In this document: positions 1 to 6,181 of the stretch, piece by piece | Numbering within the stretch: position 1 is the stretch's first letter | Layout of the letters: each line of letters begins with the position of its first letter | Assembly: GCA_029882725.1 (NCBI GenBank) | Contig: JAOUKG010000172.1 | Location: 1-6,328, forward strand | Direction: 5' to 3' | Source: Cyclobacteriaceae bacterium | GTDB lineage: Bacteria > Bacteroidota > Bacteroidia > Cytophagales > Cyclobacteriaceae | DNA length: 6,328 nt | Translations under genes and position numbers: made by a program | The notes under the pieces: model-generated | What the model saw: only the letters and a program-made list of their open reading frames with translations | What the model was told of the DNA's origin: nothing | Databases searched by the model: none

Positions 1-504
1 CCTCGCCTTGAAGCCCCTGAGAAGCATCACGCCCTTTTCTGCTGTGCCGTATGAAACAACAGCACCGGGAAATATGATTTTCTCCGTACGTTGCCCGTCA
101 CGGGTATCAATGATATTGGTGGGTTGAATTCCTTTCGATGCCAACTCCGACATGAATTCATTGCGTGCATTTTGACTTAAAGCAGTTCCCGGATCAATAA
201 AGTTGTAAACCACTTTGCCATTGCTGTACAGTTCGAATTCCTGTAAGGTCTCTTTTATGCTTTTTTGAAATCGCTTAAAGGAAGAGTTGAGGTCGCCTTC
301 AAGATATACATCTACATAAATCTTGTCGTCGAGGCTTTCCAGAATTTCCTTTGAGGCTGGTTTTATAGAATACCTTTTTTCTTCGGTGAGGTCGAAACGT
401 GAGAAAAATTGGGCAGACCACTGATTGGCTATGACCAAAATCAAAACCCCGATTGAAAATTTCAAGGTATCTTCAAACCATTTTGTGTTCAACCAATTTA
501 CCAT
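1..504 (-). CDS. gldG: GldG, gliding-associated ABC transporter auxiliary protein (N-terminal 168 residues; C-terminus outside window)
   Basis: This is the membrane-anchored partner of the GldA/GldF ABC transporter, named from gliding mutants of Flavobacterium johnsoniae. The frame is open for 168 codons and leaves the window at base 1, so most of the protein is missing. It begins MVNWLNTKWFEDTLKF, followed by one hydrophobic segment at about residues 16-28 (SIGVLILVIANQW). The family hallmark RFDLTEEKRYSIKPASKEIL spans residues 36-55. It is followed by the start of the extracytoplasmic domain (KIYVDVYLEGD, then YNFIDPGTALSQNARNEF). The start at 504 overlaps the gldF stop by 7 bases, which implies translational coupling. 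No separate ribosome site is visible. Identification rests on the N-terminal motifs and the gldF neighbour. Orthologues also occur in non-gliding Bacteroidota, so the gene does not prove motility. Confidence 0.9.
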   Translation of the reverse strand, partial: MVNWLNTKWFEDTLKFSIGVLILVIANQWSAQFFSRFDLTEEKRYSIKPASKEILESLDDKIYVDVYLEGDLNSSFKRFQKSIKETLQEFELYSNGKVVYNFIDPGTALSQNARNEFMSELASKGIQPTNIIDTRDGQRTEKIIFPGAVVSYGTAEKGVMLLRGFKAR

Positions 505-1226
505 TTTCTGCTACCTATTATTAATTTGGTTACCAATAACATAAAGGTTGACAGACTCAATAAATAAAAAACATTTCGGGTGTCAATCAAACCTCTGCTC
601 AGGGCATTGTAGTGATATACAATGCCAATTTTCTCTATAAATACGGAAAACTCTGCCCAAACATTGATGGCTGCTAAACTACTCAGGCCGCTATACAATA
701 TAAAGGAAAGAAAAACGGCTACCACAAAAGAAGTAATCTGGTTACGTGTCATGGCTGACGCACAGATCCCCACAGAGGTGAAAACAGCAGATAAAAGGAG
801 TAGGCCTATGTACGAACCAATTACAGCCGGGCTGTCTATATTACCTACGGGGTTTCCTAATTGATATACGGAATAGTAATAGACGCCAGTGGGAATTAAA
901 GCAAAAACCACTAACAACAGTCCTGCGGCATATTTGCCTAAAATGATATTCCAATCGGTGAGGGGTTTGGTTAATAACCATTCAATTGTTCCCGATTTAT
1001 ATTCTTCCGAAAAACTCCTCATGGTAATGGCCGGAATGAGAAACATGAGAACATAGGGGCCAAAACTGAAAAGTGCCTCCATATCGGCATAACCGTAGTT
1101 TAAAATGCTGGTTTCCGGAAATACCCACATAAAAAGGCCAATTCCGGTAAGGAAAACACTGATTACAATATAGGCAATCAAACTGCTCAGGAAACTGTTA
1201 AATTCTTTCTTTATTATTTCAATCAT
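498..1226 (-). CDS. gldF: GldF, gliding-associated ABC transporter permease
   Basis: This is an inner-membrane permease of the ABC-2 type, 242 residues, which is normal for GldF. About six hydrophobic segments can be read at residues 15-36, 54-68, 100-120, 134-157, 164-184 and 218-237. The cytoplasmic coupling stretch MRSFSEEYKSGTIEWLLTKP (residues 69-88) is the conserved signature of ABC-2 permeases such as NosY and GldF, and is the likely contact with the ATPase. The start at 1226 overlaps the gldA stop by 8 bases (ATGATTGA), and its stop lies inside the start of gldG. The three proteins should therefore be made from one mRNA with coupled translation. The transported substrate is unknown, also for the family. 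The protein appears intact. Confidence 0.93.
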   Translation of the reverse strand: MIEIIKKEFNSFLSSLIAYIVISVFLTGIGLFMWVFPETSILNYGYADMEALFSFGPYVLMFLIPAITMRSFSEEYKSGTIEWLLTKPLTDWNIILGKYAAGLLLVVFALIPTGVYYYSVYQLGNPVGNIDSPAVIGSYIGLLLLSAVFTSVGICASAMTRNQITSFVVAVFLSFILYSGLSSLAAINVWAEFSVFIEKIGIVYHYNALSRGLIDTRNVFYLLSLSTFMLLVTKLIIGSRKW

Positions 1227-2136
1227 CCTGCTTTACCGTTGTCAATTGATGAAAAATATTTTCGAGGTTCGACGACTCTACCTGAATACCTATGATCAGA
1301 ATGTCATTTGCCGCAGCCACTTTCATGATTTTACTTCGAATGTCTTCGGAAACTGTAAACTCAAGTTTAGACCCTTCTTTGATTTCAATTCCTTTAACTT
1401 CTTCAAGCGATGAAAATACGTCAGGATTTGGCAGAGACTCAAATTCTGCAAGGATTATAATTTCATTTTTACCTTTTAAAATGGAGGCAATGTTATCGTC
1501 GGCCACAATTTTTCCCTTGTTGATTACAATTACCCTATTGCAAATGGCCTGAACTTCTTGCATAATGTGCGTGGAAAAAATCACGGTCTTATTTTTCGAA
1601 ATATTCTTTATTAAATTTCTTATTTCTACGATTTGGTTGGGGTCAAGGCCGGTGGTGGGTTCATCCAGAATCAATACTTTTGGATCGTGAATAAGACTTT
1701 GAGCAAGTCCGACACGTTGCCTGTACCCCTTGCTGAGCGCCTCAATTTTTTTGTTTTGCTCAACCTCAAGTCCGCACAATGAAATCATTTCACCAACACG
1801 ATTTTTAAGTGTTTTACCACTTAAACCATGAATTTTACCCGCAAATTGCAGGTATTCGTGCACATACATATCCGTGTATAGCGGGTTTTGCTCCGGTAAG
1901 TAGCCAGTATTACGTCGAACAAGCAAGGGCTGCTCAGTAACATTGTAGCCGGCAACCTCCACAATTCCTGAAGTAGGAGGGAGGTAACAATTTGCTATTT
2001 TCATGGTGGTAGATTTACCCGCCCCGTTTGGCCCTAGAAAACCCACAATCTCTCCTTCTTCCACTTCGAAAGAAATGTTGTCAACAGCATTTTGCTTCCC
2101 GAATACTTTAGTAAGATTTGAAATTTTTATAGACAT
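1219..2136 (-). CDS. gldA: GldA, gliding-associated ABC transporter ATP-binding subunit
   Basis: This is the cytoplasmic ATPase that powers the GldF/GldG complex, 305 residues, close to the usual length of about 300. Motifs in order are Walker A GPNGAGKST (residues 35-43), GYLPEQNPLY (78-87) at the Q-loop, the ABC signature LSKGYRQRVGLAQ (134-146), Walker B VLILDEP (154-160), D-loop GLD (163-165) and the switch histidine in STHIMQE (His190). A C-terminal domain of about 85 residues follows, as is normal for GldA and DrrA-like subunits. In the Q-loop the position usually held by Gln appears to be Glu82, followed by Gln83. I recall Glu there as common in GldA proteins rather than a defect. It is the first gene of the operon, with a promoter 48 bases upstream. 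The start at 2136 gives the canonical MSIKISNLTKVFG beginning. No Shine-Dalgarno site is visible, as expected for Bacteroidota. Confidence 0.94.
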   Translation of the reverse strand: MSIKISNLTKVFGKQNAVDNISFEVEEGEIVGFLGPNGAGKSTTMKIANCYLPPTSGIVEVAGYNVTEQPLLVRRNTGYLPEQNPLYTDMYVHEYLQFAGKIHGLSGKTLKNRVGEMISLCGLEVEQNKKIEALSKGYRQRVGLAQSLIHDPKVLILDEPTTGLDPNQIVEIRNLIKNISKNKTVIFSTHIMQEVQAICNRVIVINKGKIVADDNIASILKGKNEIIILAEFESLPNPDVFSSLEEVKGIEIKEGSKLEFTVSEDIRSKIMKVAAANDILIIGIQVESSNLENIFHQLTTVKQDD

Positions 2137-2184
2137 GTATGCGAATGTAGTTACGCAACGTTTAATAATTTATAATATTATCGA

Positions 2185-2216
2185 CAAAAGTATTAATCAG
2201 TTGAATGGATAACAAA
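2185..2216 (-). promoter_or_regulatory. Bacteroidota-type promoter for the gldA-gldF-gldG operon
   Basis: Read on the minus strand, the -7 box TACTTTTG (2192-2185) matches TAnnTTTG exactly. A -33 box TTTG (2216-2213) lies 20 bp upstream, within the 17-23 bp spacing known for the primary sigma factor of this phylum. The predicted RNA start near 2179 would leave a leader of roughly 40 bases before the gldA ATG. It lies between the GH127 remnant and gldA, so the operon should not depend on transcription from the pseudogene. Confidence 0.62.
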
Positions 2217-2218
2217 AA

Positions 2219-2521
2219 TTATTCATTGTTATGTAGGAATTTTCGACATACCCACATAGAGACGTAGCCTGCTACGTCTCCCTCCCGACCCCCTGCAATT
2301 TCAAAATTCTTTATCCTTCCTGTTTCATCGCATTTTCCCAGAGTGAAAGGAAGGGTAATATCGTGGTTTGTTTTAATTCCGGGTGCCCAAAATTGATCGT
2401 TGAATTTCACGGAAGTGAACAATACAGACTGAATAGGATAGTCCATGTTTTCTGTTCACGAGTAAATAGGATCAGATTGAAGTAGAGAAATAGCAAACAG
2501 TATAACCAATGGATAGCGCAT
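2219..2521 (-). pseudogene. Decayed GH127 (DUF1680) glycoside hydrolase, N-terminal remnant with in-frame stop
   Basis: GH127 enzymes (beta-L-arabinofuranosidase type) are normally 600-800 residues; only about 100 codons remain here. From the ATG at 2521 the frame reads a clear signal peptide, MRYPLVILFAISLLQSDPIY plus Ser. It then hits TGA at 2458-2456 and continues in the same frame as TENMDYPIQSVLFTSVKF. The following stretch, with NDQFWAPGIKTNHDITLPF and KCDETGRIKNFEIAGG, is the conserved GH127 N-terminus (family-like forms FWAPRI, KCEETGRI-NF). Similarity ends at about 2288. The frame then runs through a palindrome and an unrelated tail to TAA at 2221-2219. The catalytic domain is absent. 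The TGA may derive from an Arg CGA codon, which is inference. A shorter frame from the internal ATG at 2446 gives 75 residues but would lack both signal peptide and catalytic domain, so it is unlikely to be a working gene. Confidence 0.8.
2259..2280. repeat. Perfect palindrome, 10-bp arms with 2-bp centre
   Basis: The arms GAGACGTAGC (2259-2268) and GCTACGTCTC (2271-2280) are exact reverse complements around CT. The element sits about 8 bases past the point where GH127 similarity ends. Its style (GAGACG...CGTCTC) resembles short dispersed palindromic repeats of bacterial genomes, but with one copy in the window this is inference. No U-tract follows on either strand, so it is not a standard intrinsic terminator. 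Confidence 0.6.
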
Positions 2522-2526
2522 AGAGG

Positions 2527-2534
2527 TAATTTTG
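2527..2534 (+). promoter_or_regulatory. Possible -7 box for the S9 peptidase gene
   Basis: TAATTTTG matches the TAnnTTTG -7 element exactly, 105 bases before the peptidase ATG. No TTG or TTTG lies at the proper -33 distance, so only half of the promoter is supported and a chance match is possible. It falls at the start codon of the opposing GH127 remnant. The rest of 2522-2639 is very AT-rich and shows no gene, no clear Shine-Dalgarno site and no better promoter. A weaker match, TAATTTTA, is at 2590-2597. Confidence 0.3.
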
Positions 2535-2639
2535 TGGGTTGGCAGGATAAAATATTGCATTTATTCCCTTATTTATTTTCTAATTTATCTAATTTTAGAA
2601 GTTATAATATATAATGTTCAATAAAATCATTCTTGAAAA

Positions 2640-4664
2640 ATGATATCTAAACTTATGAAAAATATTTTAGGTTTTATTCTCTTATTTACGCTTTCTGCGC
2701 CTCTTTTTTCACAGTCAAAACTCGAGCTCACAGATATTTTCAATCTGGAGTATGTTTCCGATCCACAAATTTCCCCGGATGGTTCGAAAATTATATACAC
2801 CCGAAATTTTAAGGATATTATGACCGATCGGAATTTGTCCAATTTATGGATGATTAATTTTGATGGGACAATGAACAGACCGCTCACTACGGGAAATCAA
2901 AACGATTTTGCCGCTGTATGGTCGCCAAACGGCAAAGAAGTAGTCTATAAATCGAATAAAGGAGGCTCCGTGCAGCTTTATCGCTTTTGGTTGGATACCC
3001 GTTCTGAATCCAAACTAACAAATTTACAGTCTTCCCCTGGTTCGGTTTCCTGGTCCCGAAGTGGTAAATGGCTTGCTTTTTCAATGTTTGTGCCAGAAGA
3101 TGCCAAACCGCTGGTTCAATTACCAGCTAAACCCAAAGGAGCCAAATGGAATGATCCTCCAAAATATATCGACGATATGAAATACCGTGCCGACGGAGCC
3201 GGATACCTTCAGTCGGGCGCACGCCAACTTTTTGTTCTTTCCATTGAGGGGGGAACAGCTCAACAAATAACTTCCGGCGATTTTGATTTCGGAAATCCGG
3301 TTTGGGGCTCCAATGATTCCTATTTATATACGTCTGTCAATATGCATGAAGACAAGGAATACAACCCCCGTAATAGTGAAATTGTACAAGTTTCTGTGCA
3401 AACAGGAGCAGTTACCGAGTTAACGGCCAGAAGAGGCCCCGATACAGCCCCTGTTATTTCTCCTGATGGAAAAACGATTGCTTATACAGGAATGTTTGAT
3501 AGGTTTCTGGGGTATCAGCTTTCCAAATTGTATGTTATGGATTTGGACGGGAAAAACAGCCGGGAGGTAATCACGGGTTTAGATAGAAGCATCGGTGATG
3601 TGAATTGGTCTGACGATGGTAAAAGTCTCTACTTTATGTACGAAGACCAGGGAGATATCAAGGTATCCAATGTTACCCTTACGGGGAAAACAACGGAGGT
3701 GGTGAGTCATGTAAGTGGTTTGTCTTTGGGAAGACCATACGCTGGCGGACAATATTCTTTGGCCTCCAATGGAAATATTGCTTATACGTATGGAAGTTCC
3801 GAATACCCTGCAGAACTGGGGGCTGCCGGAAAAAAAGGAAATGCAAAACTTACTGATGTAAACTCAGATTTGCTGAATCGTAAAGCAATAGGTAAAGTAG
3901 AGGAAGTGTGGTATGAATCCAGTTTTGATAAGCAAAAAATTCAGGGATGGATTTGTTATCCTCCCAATTTTGATAAGACCAAAAAGTACCCGCTTATTTT
4001 GGAAATACACGGTGGTCCTTTTGCAAGTTATGGTCCCTGGTTTTCAATTGAAGTGCAGCTCTATGCTGCTGCCGGGTATGTGGTTCTCTATACCAACCCC
4101 AGAGGAAGTACCAGTTATGGGGAAGATTTCGCAAATCTTATCCACCACAATTACCCCAATCAGGATTACGATGATTTAATGACAGGGGTTGATGTGGTTA
4201 TAGATAAAGGGTTTATCGATACCAATCAATTGTATGTTACCGGAGGAAGTGGGGGAGGAGTGCTTACAGCCTGGATTGTAGGGCATACAGACCGTTTTAA
4301 AGCGGCTGTTGTAGCTAAACCTGTAATAAACTGGTATAGCTTTGTACTCTATTCAGATAATCCGGCAACATTCTACCAATATTGGTTCCCTGGTTTGCCT
4401 TGGGACAACCTTGAGCATTATATGAAGAGGTCTCCTTTATCCTATGTAGGGAATGTAACAACACCTACTATGCTACTTACCGGGGAGTCTGATTTTAGAA
4501 CCCCAATTGCAGAATCGGAGCAATATTACGCGGCATTGAAGCTTAATAAGGTAGAAACTGCGATGGTAAGAATCCCGGGTGCTTCCCACGGAATTGCCAA
4601 TCAACCCAGTAATTTGGTGGCTAAGGTTGCCTATATTTTAGGGTGGTTTGAGAAATATAAGTGA
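2640..4664 (+). CDS. Secreted S9-family (prolyl oligopeptidase type) serine peptidase
   Basis: This is a 674-residue serine peptidase, the usual size for S9 dipeptidyl/acylaminoacyl peptidases. A signal peptide (Lys4 and Lys7, then hydrophobic NILGFILLFTLSAPLFS, cleavage probably near residues 24-26) sends it to the periplasm or outside; there is no lipobox Cys. Residues 35-400 form a beta-propeller with PD40-type repeats: DPQISPDGSKIIYTR (41-55), WSPNGKEVVY (94-103), WSRSGKWLAF (138-147), PVISPDGKTIAYTG (271-284) and WSDDGKSLYF (323-332). The C-terminal alpha/beta-hydrolase domain has HGGP (457-460), NPRGS (486-490), nucleophile Ser537 in GGSGGG, Asp618 in ESDFRTP and His650 in GASHGI, so the triad is complete. 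Met6 is an alternative start that gives an equally good signal peptide; neither start has a ribosome site. Expected activity is release of short peptides from oligopeptides; the exact specificity cannot be read. It converges with the monooxygenase gene. Confidence 0.93.
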   Translation: MISKLMKNILGFILLFTLSAPLFSQSKLELTDIFNLEYVSDPQISPDGSKIIYTRNFKDIMTDRNLSNLWMINFDGTMNRPLTTGNQNDFAAVWSPNGKEVVYKSNKGGSVQLYRFWLDTRSESKLTNLQSSPGSVSWSRSGKWLAFSMFVPEDAKPLVQLPAKPKGAKWNDPPKYIDDMKYRADGAGYLQSGARQLFVLSIEGGTAQQITSGDFDFGNPVWGSNDSYLYTSVNMHEDKEYNPRNSEIVQVSVQTGAVTELTARRGPDTAPVISPDGKTIAYTGMFDRFLGYQLSKLYVMDLDGKNSREVITGLDRSIGDVNWSDDGKSLYFMYEDQGDIKVSNVTLTGKTTEVVSHVSGLSLGRPYAGGQYSLASNGNIAYTYGSSEYPAELGAAGKKGNAKLTDVNSDLLNRKAIGKVEEVWYESSFDKQKIQGWICYPPNFDKTKKYPLILEIHGGPFASYGPWFSIEVQLYAAAGYVVLYTNPRGSTSYGEDFANLIHHNYPNQDYDDLMTGVDVVIDKGFIDTNQLYVTGGSGGGVLTAWIVGHTDRFKAAVVAKPVINWYSFVLYSDNPATFYQYWFPGLPWDNLEHYMKRSPLSYVGNVTTPTMLLTGESDFRTPIAESEQYYAALKLNKVETAMVRIPGASHGIANQPSNLVAKVAYILGWFEKYK

Positions 4665-4801
4665 TTTCAGAATTTGTGATTACCGATGTTGTTTGTCGTA
4701 GAGATGCGATAAATAACGTGTCAATGCTGTTAAGTTAAGGGAAAAAGGAACCTGGGTAATGGTGCAACAATGAAAATAGTTTTCTTTTTTTTCATTATGT
4801 T

Positions 4802-4844
4802 AACCCGGGTTATTAATAATAAATCCTTTTGAATAATTCGGGTT
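4802..4844 (+). other. 13-bp RNA stem-loop in the 3' region of the peptidase transcript
   Basis: AACCCGGGTTATT (4802-4814) pairs with AATAATTCGGGTT (4832-4844) around a 17-base loop. In plus-strand RNA two of the 13 pairs are G-U wobbles (4808/4838 and 4809/4837). On the minus strand they would be A-C mismatches, which suggests the structure serves the plus transcript. No U-run follows. TAACCCGGGTTA at 4801-4812 is also a perfect 12-bp palindrome and could form an alternative pairing. It may protect or end the peptidase mRNA (inference). Confidence 0.45.
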
Positions 4845-4854
4845 TAATCGAAGC

Positions 4855-4880
4855 TCATGACCCTCCTACGGGGGTCATGA
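4855..4880 (+). other. 11-bp stem-loop with tetraloop (first of an overlapping pair)
   Basis: Bases 4855-4865 (TCATGACCCTC) pair with 4870-4880 (GGGGGTCATGA) around the loop CTAC. One pair (4864/4871) is a G-U wobble in plus-strand RNA. It lies between two convergent genes and lacks a following U-run, so it is not a textbook intrinsic terminator. Its right arm supplies the CATGA that begins the next hairpin, so the two cannot both form fully. Confidence 0.55.
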
Positions 4881-4911
4881 ACAAAGTTGAAAGACCAAAA
4901 CTTTGTTCATG
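4876..4911. other. 13-bp perfect inverted repeat (second of an overlapping pair)
   Basis: CATGAACAAAGTT (4876-4888) and AACTTTGTTCATG (4899-4911) are exact reverse complements around a 10-base loop, so the hairpin is equally stable from either strand. It lies 41 bases past the monooxygenase stop and 212 bases past the peptidase stop, and may separate the two convergent transcripts. No U-tract follows on either strand. It shares 4876-4880 with the preceding hairpin. Confidence 0.6.
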
Positions 4912-4951
4912 CCTATGACTTGTTTATATGTTACAAGGCTAATAATCTCCC

Positions 4952-6103
4952 TTAAATTAAAGGCCTTGAATAAGTATTAATATCATATACCTTTTTGTTT
5001 TGCTTTTCCATTACCGATGCAGGCATTACTTTGCTTATGAGGTTTCGAAGTATACAAAGGACAGTATTATTGGTCTGAGCTATTTTTCCAATTCTCCAGC
5101 TCGTATTGGTGATGTAGTTTGCTTTTTCTTTTCGCAATTCCTGATATCGTTGAAAAGCTTTTTGTGTATTGTCAGGACTTTCTTTTAAACACAGACTCAG
5201 AGCTAAAGCACTTTCTATAGCTTGTGCCGCACCCTGTCCCATATTGGGTGTTGTAGCGTGTGCCGCATCCCCCAACAAACATATATTTCCTGAAAACCAA
5301 TTTTCAATAGGTTTCAAATCCCATATTTCATTATGGATAATTTTTTCAGCAGGCGTGGATTTTATTAGATTTAAAATTGTTGGATGAAACAACTCAAAAG
5401 CACTGGTAAGATTTGTGTTTGAATCGGGATATTGTTTTTTATTTAATACGGCAAACCAATAGATCTGATTATATGATATTCTTACAAAACCGAACCTTTT
5501 TCCCTTACCCCAGCATTCATTTAATTCCTCTTCAAGCCCTCCATTTAATTTTATTTCTGAAATTCCCCGCCAGCAAACCTGGCCACTGTCTCTTAGTGAA
5601 GTATTGTTGAATATGGATTTTCTGATGGGTGAGTGCAAACCATCTGCGCCGATTAATAATTCAGTTTTATGATGGGAGCCATCGGTGAAGGATATTTGCA
5701 CTTCTTCATTTTCCTGATAGACACTTTCCACTTTTTTATTAACATGAATGGGAATGTCACTTAAATGACTCATTAATACTTTATGTAAGGTCGCCCTATG
5801 GATGGCTATAGTTTTAACTCCATATTCATCTTCAAATTTTTTATATTCCATGTTCGACAAAGTGGATAAATTTTTTGTTACCGCTTTCAATCGTTTAACA
5901 TAATTACCCATTTGGAGAACATCGTTGTAAACAGCTATGGTTTTAAATACTTGCATAGCATTAGGAGCTAAAAGTATTCCGGAACCAGCATTGGTAAATT
6001 CTTTTGATTGTTCAAATATTTCTACTTCAAATCCTTGCTTTTTTAGAGCAATTGCCGTGGTAAGTCCACCAATACCAGCACCTATTATCGTTATTTTTTT
6101 CAT
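4952..6103 (-). CDS. FAD-dependent monooxygenase (PHBH/salicylate-hydroxylase-like family)
   Basis: This is a 383-residue single-component flavoprotein hydroxylase, predicted to use FAD, NAD(P)H and O2 to hydroxylate or epoxidise an organic, often aromatic, substrate in the cytoplasm. The N-terminal dinucleotide fold has GAGIGG (residues 8-13) with Glu31 ending the second strand for FAD ribose binding. Arg103 in HRATLHKVL is a conserved FAD contact. The GADG motif (152-155, IGADGLHSPIR) is specific to this hydroxylase class. The second FAD motif, LLGDAAHATTPNMGQGAAQA (276-295), contains the key Gly278-Asp279. CWRGIS (177-182) matches the same family. The length is normal and no membrane segment is seen. 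A divergent TetR gene with shared promoter repeats suggests ligand-induced expression, as for detoxification or drug-modifying enzymes. It is about as long as Tet(X), but I see no residues proving a tetracycline role. The substrate is unknown. Confidence 0.9.
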   Translation of the reverse strand: MKKITIIGAGIGGLTTAIALKKQGFEVEIFEQSKEFTNAGSGILLAPNAMQVFKTIAVYNDVLQMGNYVKRLKAVTKNLSTLSNMEYKKFEDEYGVKTIAIHRATLHKVLMSHLSDIPIHVNKKVESVYQENEEVQISFTDGSHHKTELLIGADGLHSPIRKSIFNNTSLRDSGQVCWRGISEIKLNGGLEEELNECWGKGKRFGFVRISYNQIYWFAVLNKKQYPDSNTNLTSAFELFHPTILNLIKSTPAEKIIHNEIWDLKPIENWFSGNICLLGDAAHATTPNMGQGAAQAIESALALSLCLKESPDNTQKAFQRYQELRKEKANYITNTSWRIGKIAQTNNTVLCILRNLISKVMPASVMEKQNKKVYDINTYSRPLI

Positions 6104-6115
6104 CTCAACCTTAAT

Positions 6116-6163
6116 TTAGGTCAAATATACTAATAGTTTTAAAAATTAGGTCGTATTTACTAA
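6116..6163. promoter_or_regulatory. Two 18-bp direct repeats, candidate TetR operators, 30 bp apart
   Basis: TTAGGTCAAATATACTAA (6116-6133) and TTAGGTCGTATTTACTAA (6146-6163) agree at 15 of 18 bases and start exactly 30 bp apart, close to three helical turns. Each is partly palindromic (TTAG...CTAA ends), as expected for a dimeric TetR-family site. The first contains the -7 box of the monooxygenase promoter. The second lies just upstream of the -7 box of the regulator. Binding by the adjacent TetR protein is inference from position. Confidence 0.62.
6122..6129 (-). promoter_or_regulatory. -7 box of the monooxygenase promoter
   Basis: On the minus strand TATATTTG (6129-6122) matches TAnnTTTG exactly, 18 bases before the monooxygenase ATG, which predicts a leader of about a dozen bases. 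No clear -33 TTG lies 17-23 bp upstream. The box is inside the first operator-like repeat, so repressor binding would block it directly. Confidence 0.5.
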
Positions 6164-6169
6164 ATTATT

Positions 6170-6177
6170 TATATTTG
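6170..6177 (+). promoter_or_regulatory. -7 box of the tetR-family gene, implying a leaderless mRNA
   Basis: TATATTTG is an exact TAnnTTTG match ending only 4 bases before the regulator ATG at 6182. RNA synthesis would begin at or next to the start codon. A recognisable -33 TTG is missing; the second operator-like repeat occupies that region. Confidence 0.5.
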
Positions 6178-6181
6178 TATT

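Noticed and set aside
622..864. Plus-strand open frame of 80 codons
   Set aside because: It lies wholly antisense inside gldF, has no recognisable motif and no promoter, and is explained by the codon structure of the real gene.
1292..1552. Plus-strand open frame of 86 codons, and another at 2003-2212
   Set aside because: Both are antisense to gldA or run over its promoter, with no domain signature.
2627..3084. Minus-strand open frames opposite the peptidase signal peptide and propeller
   Set aside because: They oppose a gene with clear signal peptide and repeats in the other frame; the peptides look like reverse-strand noise.
3913..4179. Plus-strand open frame of 88 codons
   Set aside because: It is an out-of-frame shadow within the peptidase catalytic domain, which is convincingly read in the main frame.
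4698..4722. GTAGAGATGCGATAAAT stretch resembling half of a second palindrome like that at 2259-2280
   Set aside because: Only 6 of 10 arm positions pair (GAGATGCGAT against AACGTGTC-side bases), and the shared part with the first palindrome is only about 8 bases; it could be a decayed copy, but chance explains it equally well.
4772..4792. Short hairpin GAAAA-TAG-TTTTC followed by eight T, as an intrinsic terminator for the peptidase gene
   Set aside because: The stem is 5 bp with a single G-C pair, too weak for a convincing intrinsic terminator, although the T-run is real. An alternative 8-bp pairing (4769-4776 with 4789-4796) consumes the T-run.
5000..6119. Several plus-strand open frames of 60-72 codons
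   Set aside because: All are antisense to the monooxygenase, whose FAD motifs are complete in the minus-strand frame.
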